A DNA stretch of 64,000 bases from Theristus sp. LFF4_11 (taxonomy: Eukaryota; Nematoda; Chromadorea; Monhysterida; Xyalidae): NCBI GenBank assembly GCA_030248135.1, contig JASANC010003348.1:124001-188000 (forward strand), given 5' to 3'. The notes under the pieces are model-generated. The model ran no database searches and had not been told where the DNA came from. It was given only the letters and a program-made list of their open reading frames with translations. This document shows positions 53,253 through 63,455 of this stretch, in pieces (the stretch's first letter is position 1; each line of letters begins with the position of its first letter). The translations under genes were made by a program, and so were the position numbers.

Positions 53253-56205
53253 ATGACCTCCAATTGGCAGTGGTCGGCCTTGGTACCGTGGGTCGCAAGA
53301 GGGCACCTTGCGAACCGGACCACTGTAATTGACCCGGAAAACTCAGAAGCCGTGCCAACGGTTAACGAAAACGAGGAGACCTCAATAAGAAAACGCGTCG
53401 ATTCTGCAAATACGGCTGTGATGTTGAAAAGTGTCAATGATCAGTCGTCAATGAAAGAAATGAAATCTTTAAACCCTGCCGATTTTGGCGTCGAGTCTAG
53501 GCCCTCAACGAGTACGTTCGAGGACCCGCCTGAGCTGCAGGCGTTGCTCAAGGCTCAGGCCTCCGCGGAGCCTTGGGCTCGAGTCAAACATATTTTCGTG
53601 AAAAAGTACGAATTTTTCCTTCGTTTTTGGCTTTGCTTCATTTTTTCATAACAACTTCAAACATGCACTAGAAAAGAAACTTTGCACATCGTTTTTTGTA
53701 ATAGTGCGCGGTTATGCTTATGCACAAACACACTGGCACATTGCCACAGTGTCATTGTGTGTTGCATAGCAGTGTGTTTCTGTGCTCCATTGCGCAATAT
53801 TAAAAACTTCTGTCAAATGCCTGATCTTCGGATGAGTACTTTATACTGCTGATTGATAAGAGGGAACAACTAATCAGCCCATTCATTCACCGGCATCCAA
53901 TCTTGTTTTAAAAAACCGCTCTGTTGCAGTGAGTACGGCTTTCGGAGTTTCGAGTTCGACATTCTGAAAAAGGTGGCCGGCACGATTTTTGCGCTCGGCT
54001 TCGTCACGGGTGCCAGACGGACGATAAAAGACTCGATGCAACGATTCAAGGAGCACAGGGCAGGCAGCACGTTCGTGACGCAAGGAGAGGCACACGTGAG
54101 TAGACGCATGTGTATTAACATTTTTGGGGTTTTGTGACTCGGTTTCAAGACGTAGAAAAGAAACGAGTTTCAAGCTTTATGTGGAAATTCAAAACAGCCT
54201 AGATGTCCCGGCTCTATTTTGGAAAGTCGGATCGCTTTGCCAATTTTGAATTCCCGCTTCGTGCATAAAAACTGTTTACCTATCTATACGCGCGTTTAGT
54301 CTCGGGACCAAAATAAAAAGATAATAGCAATGCTTCTACTGCAGCTGTAAACGTCACATGGATGTCACACACCACGATCAAAATGGTTGACAAAAATTCA
54401 GTCTTAAATGGTAAACCGTTCGCCACACTTTTGCAGGCAAGGGCATTGGACTACATCACGATGCGTTTGATTCTACGTGGCTCCACGCGCGGCCTCCATT
54501 GGGCCATCGTCGGTACTACTCCCCTGTGAGTTCGCAGAAAAGGATTCGTGGCCTGGTGGTAGTGCGTTAGACTACAGTCTGTGCGCTCGGGGGATCGAGC
54601 CCCGCCGAGGGGTGTATAGGCACTTAATGACAGAGAAAACTCGATGGGCGCCCTACTCAATGGCGTTCTGTACGCTTCTCTGGGTTAGCCCTGGCTAAAA
54701 ACATCGCCTAAAAATCACAACAACAACAACAACAACAAGAACTTGGAAAAAATCCATGCCGAAAATCACTGAAATTTCACCCTAGTTGAACACAGAATCT
54801 TGTCCCGACTGGTTGACTGACCGTTGGCCGCATTTTTAACTGAAAAAAACCGTCGTCAGAAAAAAACCAAAAAGAGTTTTTTTTTCATTTTAGGTTGGCG
54901 ATTGGCTCTTGGATCGCGTACTCTGACACACTACGGCACTATCATTTCTTTGTTGCCAGTCGTTCGTTTCGTATTTCTTGGTTTTTTCTTGTTACTATCA
55001 GCGTTTGTGGCTCGTGCGTGCGACCAAACTGATTGGCTGTTTCTTTTGACTGCGATTGCTCTGATTGGCTGGCTGACTGCGCCAAGCGATCGTTCTACTT
55101 GAATTTACCAAGTCGAGATTTTTTTACGCACGCTCCATCATGATGCTACTATGGATGCAGCAACACGAGCAATCGGTGTGCCGAATTAAAGTGCAGCCAA
55201 TCAGCTAGTCACACCATGAACCGTGTTGCTACACCAATTTCGTTTCCATGTTTCTAGTGTGCACCACTGCATTGCTGAGCGCACACCAAGGTCTGTCGGC
55301 CATGGCAATTCGCTCGCTAGGCGTCAGCACCATCATGTAAGAGACAGTCATTCTTTTTGGGGCTGACAGCAACACCCCTGGTGGAAGCAGCTGTCAAATA
55401 CGATAGTTTTTTTAGGTCAGATGAACGGATGAGTGTTCCGTATGCCGCCTTGTCGCGGACTCTCACAAGAGGCCCCTTTGACATGGGGGCAGGGCATTAG
55501 TGCTCTGAGTCCCTCCCACCTCACCCAAGCCGATCGTCACGCATAACCTGCCAGATTCTTTGTTTTTGTTTGCCATTCCTTTGTTTCTGGTTATATCAGT
55601 CGACGTTGCCATTTTTTATTGTCTGGTCTCAGCTGAAGAGCAGAACGCGCGCTTCTTTTAAAAAATCGATCGATCTGAGCCATTGATCGCTGGACATTGC
55701 CTTTTTCAGGTACACCTGTGTCCTTGCGCTCGGCGCCCCGCTCTGCTGGTATCTCCAAACAACGCCAACTGAGTTTTTTCACATGGCACGTCGCGAGTAC
55801 TTTGTGCATGAAATGTTGGTGATTTATTGGAAGACTGCAGTTGTTGCTCGTTCCTTCGAAAGTACAGTCCGTCTGTATAATATAATACAACCAACTGATT
55901 GGTTGGTTGCAGTTGATGCATGCATTGCTGTGCAGGTAAACTCCGCCTCAACAGCAATGCCTGCACAGAATGCAATAGTTTTGTTTGTTTTGTCATTTCT
56001 CAGAAACTCGAGCGATTTAGCTTTCTTTCCCAGGACGAATCTTCGCGATAAACGCGAGCTGGAAGAACTGATGCTGAAGGAGCAAATCTGGTGGCCGCCA
56101 AAAGCGAAGCGCATTTTGAACGAGCAAAAAACTGAGGCACAAATGAACAAATCCTCTGTGGCAGCACAGGAGATGTCGGAAAATGTGCAACGAATGATTG
56201 ATTGA
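53253..56205 (+). CDS. TIMMDC1-like (Tim17-family-like) membrane protein, paralogue 2, 6 exons, 316 aa
   Basis: Exons: 53253-53605, 53930-54095, 54437-54512, 55258-55336, 55710-55814, 56034-56205. The first two introns have the same phase (2, 0) and position as in paralogue 1. The N-terminal 110 residues are hydrophilic; then comes EPWARVKHIFVKNEYGFRSF, a hydrophobic KKVAGTIFALGFVTGARRT, GSTRGLHWAIV, ALLSAHQGLSAMAIRSLG and LALGAPLCWYL, ending in a charged helix (RDKRELEELMLKEQ). The exon 3-4 join is the weak point. The strong donor GTGAGT at 54526 breaks the frame, while an in-exon GTACTA at 54513 keeps it, so either splicing yields alternative products or the model needs cDNA support. The TIMMDC1 resemblance (WDRLRELF-type entry, C-terminal KDRKALHELKLEE-type helix) suggests a complex I assembly role by inference. 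Confidence 0.6.
54125..54330. repeat. Interspersed repeat R1, copy 4, inverted (paralogue 2 intron 2)
   Basis: Reverse-complement order of the other copies: TTTTGTGACTCGGTTTC, CGGATCGCTTTGCCAATTTT, GAATTCCCGCTTCGTGCAT and CAAAATAAAAAG. Confidence 0.65.
54543..54738 (+). repeat. tRNA-derived SINE, copy 2, with (CAA)n tail
   Basis: TGGCCTGGTGGTAGTGCG (A-box) and GGGGATCGAGCCCCGC (B-box region), then GGCACTTAATGACAGAGAAA and TCTGGGTTAGCCCTGG, ending in a (CAA)n run at 54718-54738. Colinear with 10302-10489. It starts about 17 bases after the strong GTGAGT donor of exon 3. Confidence 0.82.
55866..55975. mobile_element. CAGT MITE, diverged copy (paralogue 2 intron 5)
   Basis: Left end TACAGTC, arm AACTGATTGGTTGGTTGCAG, inner hairpin GCATTGCTGTGCAGG...CCTGCACAGAATGC. 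Right terminus lost. Confidence 0.5.
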
Positions 56206-57336
56206 ATAGATGAAAATTAAATCGAAGTCTTTAAAAATACATATTGTTTTTCCTTTTTTGACACACTTCGCAAACGCATTTTAACTTGTCATCTGATGCA
56301 GGATTGCCCAGATCCATAGTCATTCAGAAATTGATCATAATGGGTCATAATCTGACGTTGTGCTTTATTCTTGTGTTCTAGGTTTTTGCACCCAGAAAAT
56401 GATTCAAATTGTTTCATGGAATTTTTAGTCAGAAAGAAATTATAAAAAACGCTCACATAAAAAGGCACCCTATTCACGTGTGTGCAGCTCATAAGCATCA
56501 AATGTCTGTCAATGGTTAGCACGATTGTTTGGACTGCTAGATTTGTAGTCCAAAGATCATGGCCTTTCAGATGCACCATGACTTCGACATTGATAAACAA
56601 TGACAATGATAACAATTGATGAGCAACATTTTCAACAAACAATGTTCAAACGAATCGGGCTCTCTTGGACTCGGACACCATGGCATTCACGGGGACCCGA
56701 AATAGTTCTTTTGCAGTGTGCTTCCGTGTGAGTCCATGAAGTTCATATTTTAGATGTACAGGGTGAACCAAAAAAGTTTCCAACTTCAAAATACTCTCAC
56801 TAGCTTGTGCTAAGATGTTCGAGCTGGAAACTGGAACACTATTAGAACACTTTGGGAGGTTTTTCTGACCAATATTTTTAGGGTTTGTTGTCCATATCAC
56901 TCACCATAGCAGAATATTTGGAACATGAAAAATCGACAAATGTTGTGAAATGCAGACGGTTGATTTAGTTGTAAGTTACAAAATGATGAACGTCGGTGAC
57001 AACCCGAGGGTTCACAACACAAAAAAGATTAAAAAAGCCATACGCACATAGATACAGTAGCTTGGAAATGCTGAATGCCGAGTTGCATTTGAACAGTCCT
57101 TGATCACTTCGAGTCTGAGTGTGCGTGAGCGTGCTCACCCAAAAATTTCCCCGGACCACTTCAAAATCATGAATTTTTGTTCAAAAATCATGATTTTTCG
57201 TCTTAAAGTCCATAATATAAGCTGAATATATGATAACTTAACATTCTTCATTATAATTTCAAAGATAAGTGGCAAAATTTAGCTTTTTTCCTTTAAAAAA
57301 TCATGGATGGGGTGGTGTGTGGGGTGGGGCCGGGAG
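56206..57336. other. 3' flank of paralogue 2
   Basis: No supported exon. A mariner-like terminus (ACAGGGTGAACC) is at 56757. A block at 57200-57300 (AATATAAGCTGAATATATGA) recurs at 58090-58195 inside a nested element. Confidence 0.4.
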
Positions 57337-58555
57337 TAGGGTTGTTAAAAAAAACAAAAATCGTCATTTTTGTTTTTTTAAATTTTTTAGATTTTTTAAA
57401 TCAAAGTTGTGCTAAATCAATCAGGGAGTCCGAAGAACCACATATGATATGCAAGCGCCTCCCGAATGACTCCCGTATGGCGGAACTTTGCAGATTTTGT
57501 TTTGGTGACCTCAATTACCCCTTTTCCAAACCGTCACCATGCTTTGTGTTTTGACCTCCAAAACGTCACTAATTGTCCCCAGCTAAACTAATGCTAAAGT
57601 GAAGACAAACATACCGCCTTCAAATTCGATCAACACAACACGAAGCAGCAAGCAACCAGACAACGTAGCGCTTGCAAACGGAGCAGCGAGCACAATCGGA
57701 CGCTCTGCGAGGCGAATCGTCACCTTATCTGCATCGGAAATGGTAGGCCAAGCTTTGGGACGCTCAAAAACTTCATCGCAGATGTTGTCGTAGCCTAAAA
57801 TCAGTCGGTAAAACGGTCCAAAATCGACTGCTAAAGGTTTTACGAGCAGTACCGTGGGCGGGGGGGTACACCCCCCCCCAGAGCACCCGAGACCGTCGGG
57901 TGGGGGGGGGCACCGTGCCACCCCCCCTAAAACCGGGCACCCCCCCCCATCGGACCCCCCCCTCGAAAATTTGGCCGACACCCCCCCACACCCCCCATGA
58001 AATTTTGTCTGGCGGAGACCCCCCCCCCCCAAAATTTTGTGCACACCCAAAATTTTTTAGAAAATAATAATTTTTTGTCCATAAAGTCTATAATATAAGC
58101 TGAATATATGATAACTTGACCATCTTCATTGTGATTTCAAAGATTTTGCAGCTAAATTTAGCGTTTTTCCTTTAAAATTTAAGCTAAAAAAATACTGGGG
58201 GGGGGGGGGGGGGGGGTGGACCCCCCCCCCCACAGAAAATTTTGAAAAAATGCACCCCTCCCATGGGACCCCCTGGGGGTCCCACGTTACCATAGGTTGG
58301 ACCCCCCCCCCTCACTTTTTGGGCGGCACCCCCCCCCCCCACGGCACCATACCCCCCCCCCCCCTTCGAAAATTTTTTTGGGCCCACGGTACTGATTACG
58401 AGGTATAATCAAAGAAAATTTTTGTCGAACTTTCGAAAATTTGCGCCAAAATTGAGGTTTTCAGAGCATATAAGACAAAAAATTTTCGAATTTTTTTTAT
58501 CGGCATTTGTTTTTTAATCACTTTTTTAAATTTCGATTTTTGTTTAACAACCCTA
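57337..58555 (-). mobile_element. hAT-like element, family TAGGGTTGTTAAA, copy 1
   Basis: Ends TAGGGTTGTTAAA and TTTAACAACCCTA; perfect 8-base duplication GCCGGGAG (57329-57336, 58556-58563). A smaller element (57847-58394) sits inside. Outside that, the minus strand keeps an open stretch reading DNICDEVFERPKAW, TISDADKVTIRLAERPIVLA and LRVVLIEFEGGMFVF; it is unrecognised and has stops in the second copy at 59131. Confidence 0.88.
57847..58394. mobile_element. Nested hAT-like element, family CAGTACCGTGGGC
   Basis: Inverted ends CAGTACCGTGGGC and GCCCACGGTACTG, flanked by TTTACGAG (57839-57846) and ATTACGAG (58395-58402), 7 of 8 identical. The interior is largely long C- and G-runs. The second family copy at 59131 lacks this insertion and shows the continuous sequence (TACCTCGTAAAACC). 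Confidence 0.8.
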
Positions 58556-59130
58556 GCCGGGAGGGAAGAAGAAAAAATCCGGATTTTTTTTTAATTATTT
58601 TTTTGGCCGACCGACTGAAAAACATGTTCCACTTCCTCCAAGTTGCAACACAACAATTTCTGAAACGACATTTCAATTCAGCCCAGTCATCTCAACGCTA
58701 AAACCTGACCCCTCTGGAACAGTAGCGAAAGCGGGACCTCGGGTGAGGGGGGGGGGGTGTTTGCCTAATTTTAGAGGGGGGGGGGTCAGGTGCCTTCTCG
58801 GTGAGGGGGGGTGCAGTGGCAGCAAATTTTCGAGAGGGGGGGGTGCACTGGCAGTAAAAAGTCGGTAGGCGGGGGGGGGTGAACGGGATCGCACGGGTAA
58901 TATCAAATTTTTGCCTTAGAAAAACACAGAAATTCTTGTAAAATACAGAATATTTTGTGCAAACAAGCTGCTTGTTTAGTCAGAAACAACAAAATCTATG
59001 CAGGGACAGACACAAACGTCAAGAAAAATGCAAAAATTACGGTATTTTTGAAAAAAAATTGAGATGAGATTGACCACCGTGAGGGGGGGTGCGATCCCGT
59101 GTTTTCTCGCGGAGGGGGGTGGGGGGGGAG

Positions 59131-59871
59131 TAGGGTTGTTAAACAAAAATGAAAAATTTTTTTTTTAAAAAAAAAAGTGATTAAAAAAAAAACAAAAATG
59201 CCGATTTTTTTTTTTAAAAAAAAAATTCGAAAAATTTTCCTCTAATATGCTCTGAAAACCTCAATTTTGGCACAATTTTTCGAAAGTTCAACAAAAATTT
59301 TCTTTGATTCTACCTCGTAAAACCTTTAGCAGTCGATTTTGGGCCGTTTTACCGACTGATTTTAGGCTTCGACAACATCTGCGATGAAGTTTTTGAGCGT
59401 CCCAAAGCTTAGCCTACCATTTCCGATGCAGATAAGGAGACGATTAGCCTCGCAGATCGACCGATTGTGCTCGCTGCACCGTTTGAACGCGCTACGTTGT
59501 CTGGTTGCTGCTTCGTGTCGTGTCGTCGCGTACACCATCAGAAGAATTGATCGAATTTCAAGGCGGTATGTTTGTCTTCACTTTAGCCTTGGCATAGCTG
59601 GGACAATTAGTGACGTTTTGGAGGTCAAAACACAAGAAGAGGCATGGTGACGGTTTGGAAAAGGGGTAATTGAGGTCACCAAAACAAAATCTGCAAAGTT
59701 CCGCTCCGCCATACGGGTGTCATTCGGGAGGCGCTTGCATATCATATGTGGTTCTTCGGACTCCCTGATTGATTTAGCACAACTTTGATTTTTGAAATTT
59801 TTTTTTTTAAAAAAAAAATTTTTTTTTTTAAAAAAAAAACAAAAATGACGATTTTTGTTTTTTTATATTTT
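59131..59871 (+). mobile_element. hAT-like element, family TAGGGTTGTTAAA, copy 2, right end eroded
   Basis: Begins TAGGGTTGTTAAACAAAAAT and is colinear with copy 1 in the opposite orientation (shared AGTTTTTGAGCGTCCCAAAGC, ACTCCCTGATTGATTTAGCA). The right inverted terminus AACAACCCTA is missing; sequence passes from a T-rich tail into a G-run near 59871. Confidence 0.7.
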
Positions 59872-59917
59872 AGGGGGGGCATAGTATTTTGTCGAGATAA
59901 AGGGGGGAGGGGGTACA

Positions 59918-60659
59918 TAGAGATGTCAAGAAAAAATTTTTTTTTTTAAAAAAAAAAAAAATTTTTAATTTTTTTTTTTAAATGAAAGTTGTTCAGAATT
60001 TTTTCAGGGGTCCGAATATCACCATCTGAGGAGCCACCGACTTACCATATGACCCCCACTCATATGGGAGGAGGGTGAAAATTTCAGACTTGGTTTCGGC
60101 GACCCCATTTTCCCACCGACGACATCACGTCTCGTGTTTTGCCTCTCAATTCACCTCAAATAACATGGAAACAAGTTCCACAACAAACCGGTGTGATCAT
60201 GCTGACGACACGAGGCGAAACAGCAACGAGCAACCAACGAAGTTACGCTTGCAGTGGCAGACAGTGCAATTTCCACCTTTCGAGATCCTGAAAAACGATG
60301 CGTAAATGTGAGTTCTCTGCTTCTATCTCACCTTAGCGACATCGGAATTTGTTGAACTAGCCTTTGCGACGCTCAAGTACTTCAATGCGCGAGTCGATCA
60401 TCACTCACCAAGGCTGAAAACAGTCGATAAATCAATCCAGAATACCACCTGCAGCGTTGAAGACTAAGTGACAAGGTAAAGTCAAAGAAAATTTTTGTTG
60501 AACTTTCGAAAAATTATGCCAAAAACGGCATTTTCAGGGCACATTAAAGAAAAAATTTCAAAAATTTTTAATAAAAAAAATAAAAAAAATGCTCTTTTTT
60601 TTACTTTTTTTAAAAAAAAAATTTAAAAAATTTTTTTTTTTTTTACCCTTACATCTCTA
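59918..60659 (-). mobile_element. hAT-like element, family TAGAGATGT, copy B
   Basis: Ends TAGAGATGTCAAG and TTACATCTCTA. GGTACA immediately flanks both ends; the left 8-mer is GGGGTACA in a G-run, so the duplication is probably eroded by slippage. Very similar to copies C and D. Confidence 0.8.
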
Positions 60660-60742
60660 GGTACACGGGTATCTGCCCGTGCACGGGCAGGATTTTCGGC
60701 TGAGGGGGGGGGTGGACCCGCACTTTCGCTACTGCTCTGGAA

Positions 60743-61071
60743 GTATTGAAATCAAAAAACATGGGAATGACGTTATATCTGAATACGATGGTCAAAATGA
60801 CCAAATACTGACCAAAAGTCTGTTGCGGACGTTATCACGCGATGCCCGGCGAGCGAACCCTGTGCTCAACGCGCCAGCGCCACCTATTTCACTGACTGAG
60901 CGGGAATTTATACGCGGCGTCGACGGGCTACTGCTCGATGTTGGCGTCATAGGAACCAGCACAAGATCGACGACCGACGTCCAGCGCGATGCCCACTTTG
61001 CAACGACGCTGACGAAGACGTTCGCCACATCTTCACGTGTCCGATTCGAGCGCTCGACGTCGTCGCGCGGG
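60743..61071 (+). pseudogene. Non-LTR retrotransposon ORF2 3' remnant (split by a hAT insertion)
   Basis: One frame encodes ATARCWRHRNQHKIDD, then RRPARCPLCNDADEDVRHIF and TCPIRALDVV, the CX2C-X8-H-X4-C finger that ends many LINE ORF2 proteins. The frame resumes at 62629 (DLWDRPVQVAKALRLPTDEH, then a stop) after removing the insertion 61072-62628 (element D plus one duplicated 8-mer). A CAA-rich tail follows at 62705-62725. Upstream parts are not recognisable. Confidence 0.65.
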
Positions 61072-62620
61072 TAGAGATGTCAAGAAAAAAAAAATTTCTA
61101 TTTTTTTTCTTTTTTTAAAAAAAAAAATTTTTTTTTTAAAATTTTTTTTTTTAAAAATGAAAGTTGTTCAGAATTTTTCAGGGAGTCCGAATATCACCAT
61201 CTGAGGAGCCACCGACTTAGAGATGTAAGGGTCAAAAAAAAAATTTTTTTTTTTAATTTTTTTTTTAAAAAAAAAAGTAAAAAAAAAATGAGCATTTTTT
61301 TTTTTATTTTTTTTATTAAAAATTTTTGAAATTTTTTCTTTAATGTGCCCTGAAAATGCCGTTTTTGGCATAATTTTTCGAAAGTTCAACAAAAATTTTC
61401 TTTGACTTTACCTTGTCACTTAGTCTTCAACGCTGCAGGTGGTATTCTGGATTGATTTATCGACTGTTTTCAGCCTTGGTGAGTGATGATCGACTCGCGC
61501 ATTGAAGTACTTGAGCGTCGCAAAGGCTAGTTCAACAAATTCCGATGTCGCTAAGGTGAGATAGAAGCAGAGAACTCACATTTACGCATCGTTTTTCAGG
61601 ATCTCGAAAGGTGGAAATTGCACTGTCTGCCACTGCAAGCGTAACTTCGTTGGTTGCTCGTTGCTGTTTCGCCTCGTGTCGTCAGCGTGATCACACCGGT
61701 TTGTTGTGGAACTTGTTTCCATGTTATTTGAGGTGAATTGAGAGGCAAAACACGAGACGTGATGTCGTCGGTGGGAAAATGGGGTCGCCGAAACCAAGTC
61801 TGAAATTTTCACCCTCCTCCCATATGAGTGGGGGTCATATGGTAAGTCGGTGGCTCCTCAGATGGTGATATTCGGACTCCCTGAAAAATTCTGAACAACT
61901 TTCATTTAAAAAAAAAAATTTAAAAAAAAAAATTTTTTTTTTAAAAAAAGAAAAAAAATAGAAAATTTTTTTTTTCTTGACATCTCTACACCGACTTACC
62001 ATATGACCCCCACTCATATGGGAGGAGGGTGAAAATTTCAGACTTGGTTTCGGCGACCCCATTTTCCCACCGACGACATCACGTCTCGTGTTTTGCCTCT
62101 CAATTCACCTCAAATAACATGGAAACAAGTTCCACAACAAACCGGTGTGATCATGCTGACGACACGAGGCGAAACAGCAACGAGCAACCAACGAAGTTAC
62201 GCTTGCAGTGGCAGACAGTGCAATTTCCACCTTTCGAGATCCTGAAAAACGATGCGTAAATGTGAGTTCTCTGCTTCTATCTCACCTTAGCGACATCGGA
62301 ATTTGTTGAACTAGCCTTTGCGACGCTCAAGTACTTCAATGCGCGAGTCGATCATCACTCACCAAGGCTGAAAACAGTCGATAAATCAATCCAGAATACC
62401 ACCTGCAGCGTTGAAGACTAAGTGACAAGGTAAAGTCAAAGAAAATTTTTGTTGAACTTTCGAAAAATTATGCCAAAAACGGCATTTTCAGGGCACATTA
62501 AAGAAAAAATTTCAAAAATTTTTAATAAAAAAAATAAAAAAAAAATGCTCATTTTTTTTTTACTTTTTTTTTAAAAAAAAATTAAAAAAAAAAATTTTTT
62601 TTTTGACCCTTACATCTCTA
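61072..62620 (-). mobile_element. hAT-like element, family TAGAGATGT, copy D (split by copy C)
   Basis: Ends TAGAGATGTCAAG and TTACATCTCTA; perfect 8-base duplication CGCGCGGG (61064-61071, 62621-62628). It is interrupted by copy C at CACCGACT. After removing C the element is colinear with copy B. Confidence 0.88.
61218..61988 (+). mobile_element. hAT-like element, family TAGAGATGT, copy C, inserted in copy D
   Basis: Ends TAGAGATGTAAGGGTC and TTGACATCTCTA; perfect 8-base duplication CACCGACT (61210-61217, 61989-61996). Same orientation as copy A, opposite to D. Its near identity to D implies recent movement. Confidence 0.9.
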
Positions 62621-62628
62621 CGCGCGGG

Positions 62629-62735
62629 ACCTCTGGGACCGGCCAGTACAGGTCGCGAAGGCGCTGCGTCTACCGACGGATGAACACTAACCAGCAGCAG
62701 CACGGCAACAAACAACAACAACCAAATAATTACAT
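62629..62735 (+). pseudogene. Second half of the non-LTR retrotransposon remnant and its CAA-rich tail
   Basis: Continues the ORF2 frame from 61071 once element D and one duplicated 8-mer are removed: DLWDRPVQVAKALRLPTDEH then stop. It is followed by AACAACAACAACC-type sequence typical of a LINE 3' tail. Confidence 0.6.
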
Positions 62736-63455
62736 TGAGCTTTGCCAAGTACACAGGGTGGAGGGAAGTTTGGGAGAAAATTTGGTTTGAACTTTCAAAA
62801 AATTATGCCAAAAATCGGATGGATAATATCGAGTTTTCAGAGCAAAGTAGAAGAAAATTTCAAGTTTTTTTAGTTAAAAAATCCAATGAAAAAATATGGA
62901 TTTTTTTCAGATGTAGATGCTGGCTGCAGGCTGGCTGAGAAAATTTTTTTGATGGATAATGGCTGACCCGAAAAAAACCTCTCAAAAATACATCGATTTC
63001 AAATTCCCAAACCATTTTTCCCCACTGGAACAAAACAACTATGATTGTCATTGTAGTAACTCTGTTGCGCACAAAAATGGACTATTTTTTACTATGAAGT
63101 TTGATTTTGCTTAAAAAACTTTTTCTTGGTATCGTTTTTTGGTTTAAAATCATTAAGAAATAAGAACTTTGGTGTTTTTATGGGTACAATGATTCATATT
63201 TTGGGCGGCTCAACCCCAAAGTCCAAACTACGCCCATTTCCCATTACTATCTGGAAAACTCACTTGTCTCATCGTCGGATCGGAATTGATCTGCTCGATT
63301 CACTCCACTTACCCTGAAGTCAACCCAACTCTTCCGTATTAAAACAGTTATGATAGCAATGGCGCATCATGCATGATAACTTCCATTCCACTTTCCAGAA
63401 TCAATATCCGATGATAATAGAGCTGTTTTGCGTCGGAATTTGATAGAGGGTAAAA
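62736..63455. other. Upstream region of CNOT4
   Basis: At 62765-62870 there is another copy of the module shared by the hAT-like families (TTTCAAAAAATTATGCCAAA, GAGTTTTCAGAGCAAAGTAG). No gene before the CNOT4 start. The promoter should lie within about 63060-63455. Confidence 0.45.

Larger units (their letters stand above)
58720..60734. mobile_element. hAT-like element, family CAGTAGCGAAAG, carrying two further elements
   Basis: Ends CAGTAGCGAAAGCGGGACC and, inverted, GGACCCGCACTTTCGCTACTG without its final base; perfect 8-base duplication CTCTGGAA (58712-58719, 60735-60742). Its own sequence is G-run rich and is interrupted by the elements at 59131 and 59918. Confidence 0.87.

Noticed and set aside
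60679..61074. Plus-strand frame running through 60679-61074 as a gene
   Set aside because: It crosses the hAT terminus at 60734, and the neighbouring frame has the LINE CCHC motif; this one is a shadow.
60075..62259. Repeated identical 76-codon frames (three copies in 60075-62259)
   Set aside because: They are the same internal segment of TAGAGATGT elements B, C and D; no start context, no known family, and copy A (20.9-21.2 kb) differs in frame.
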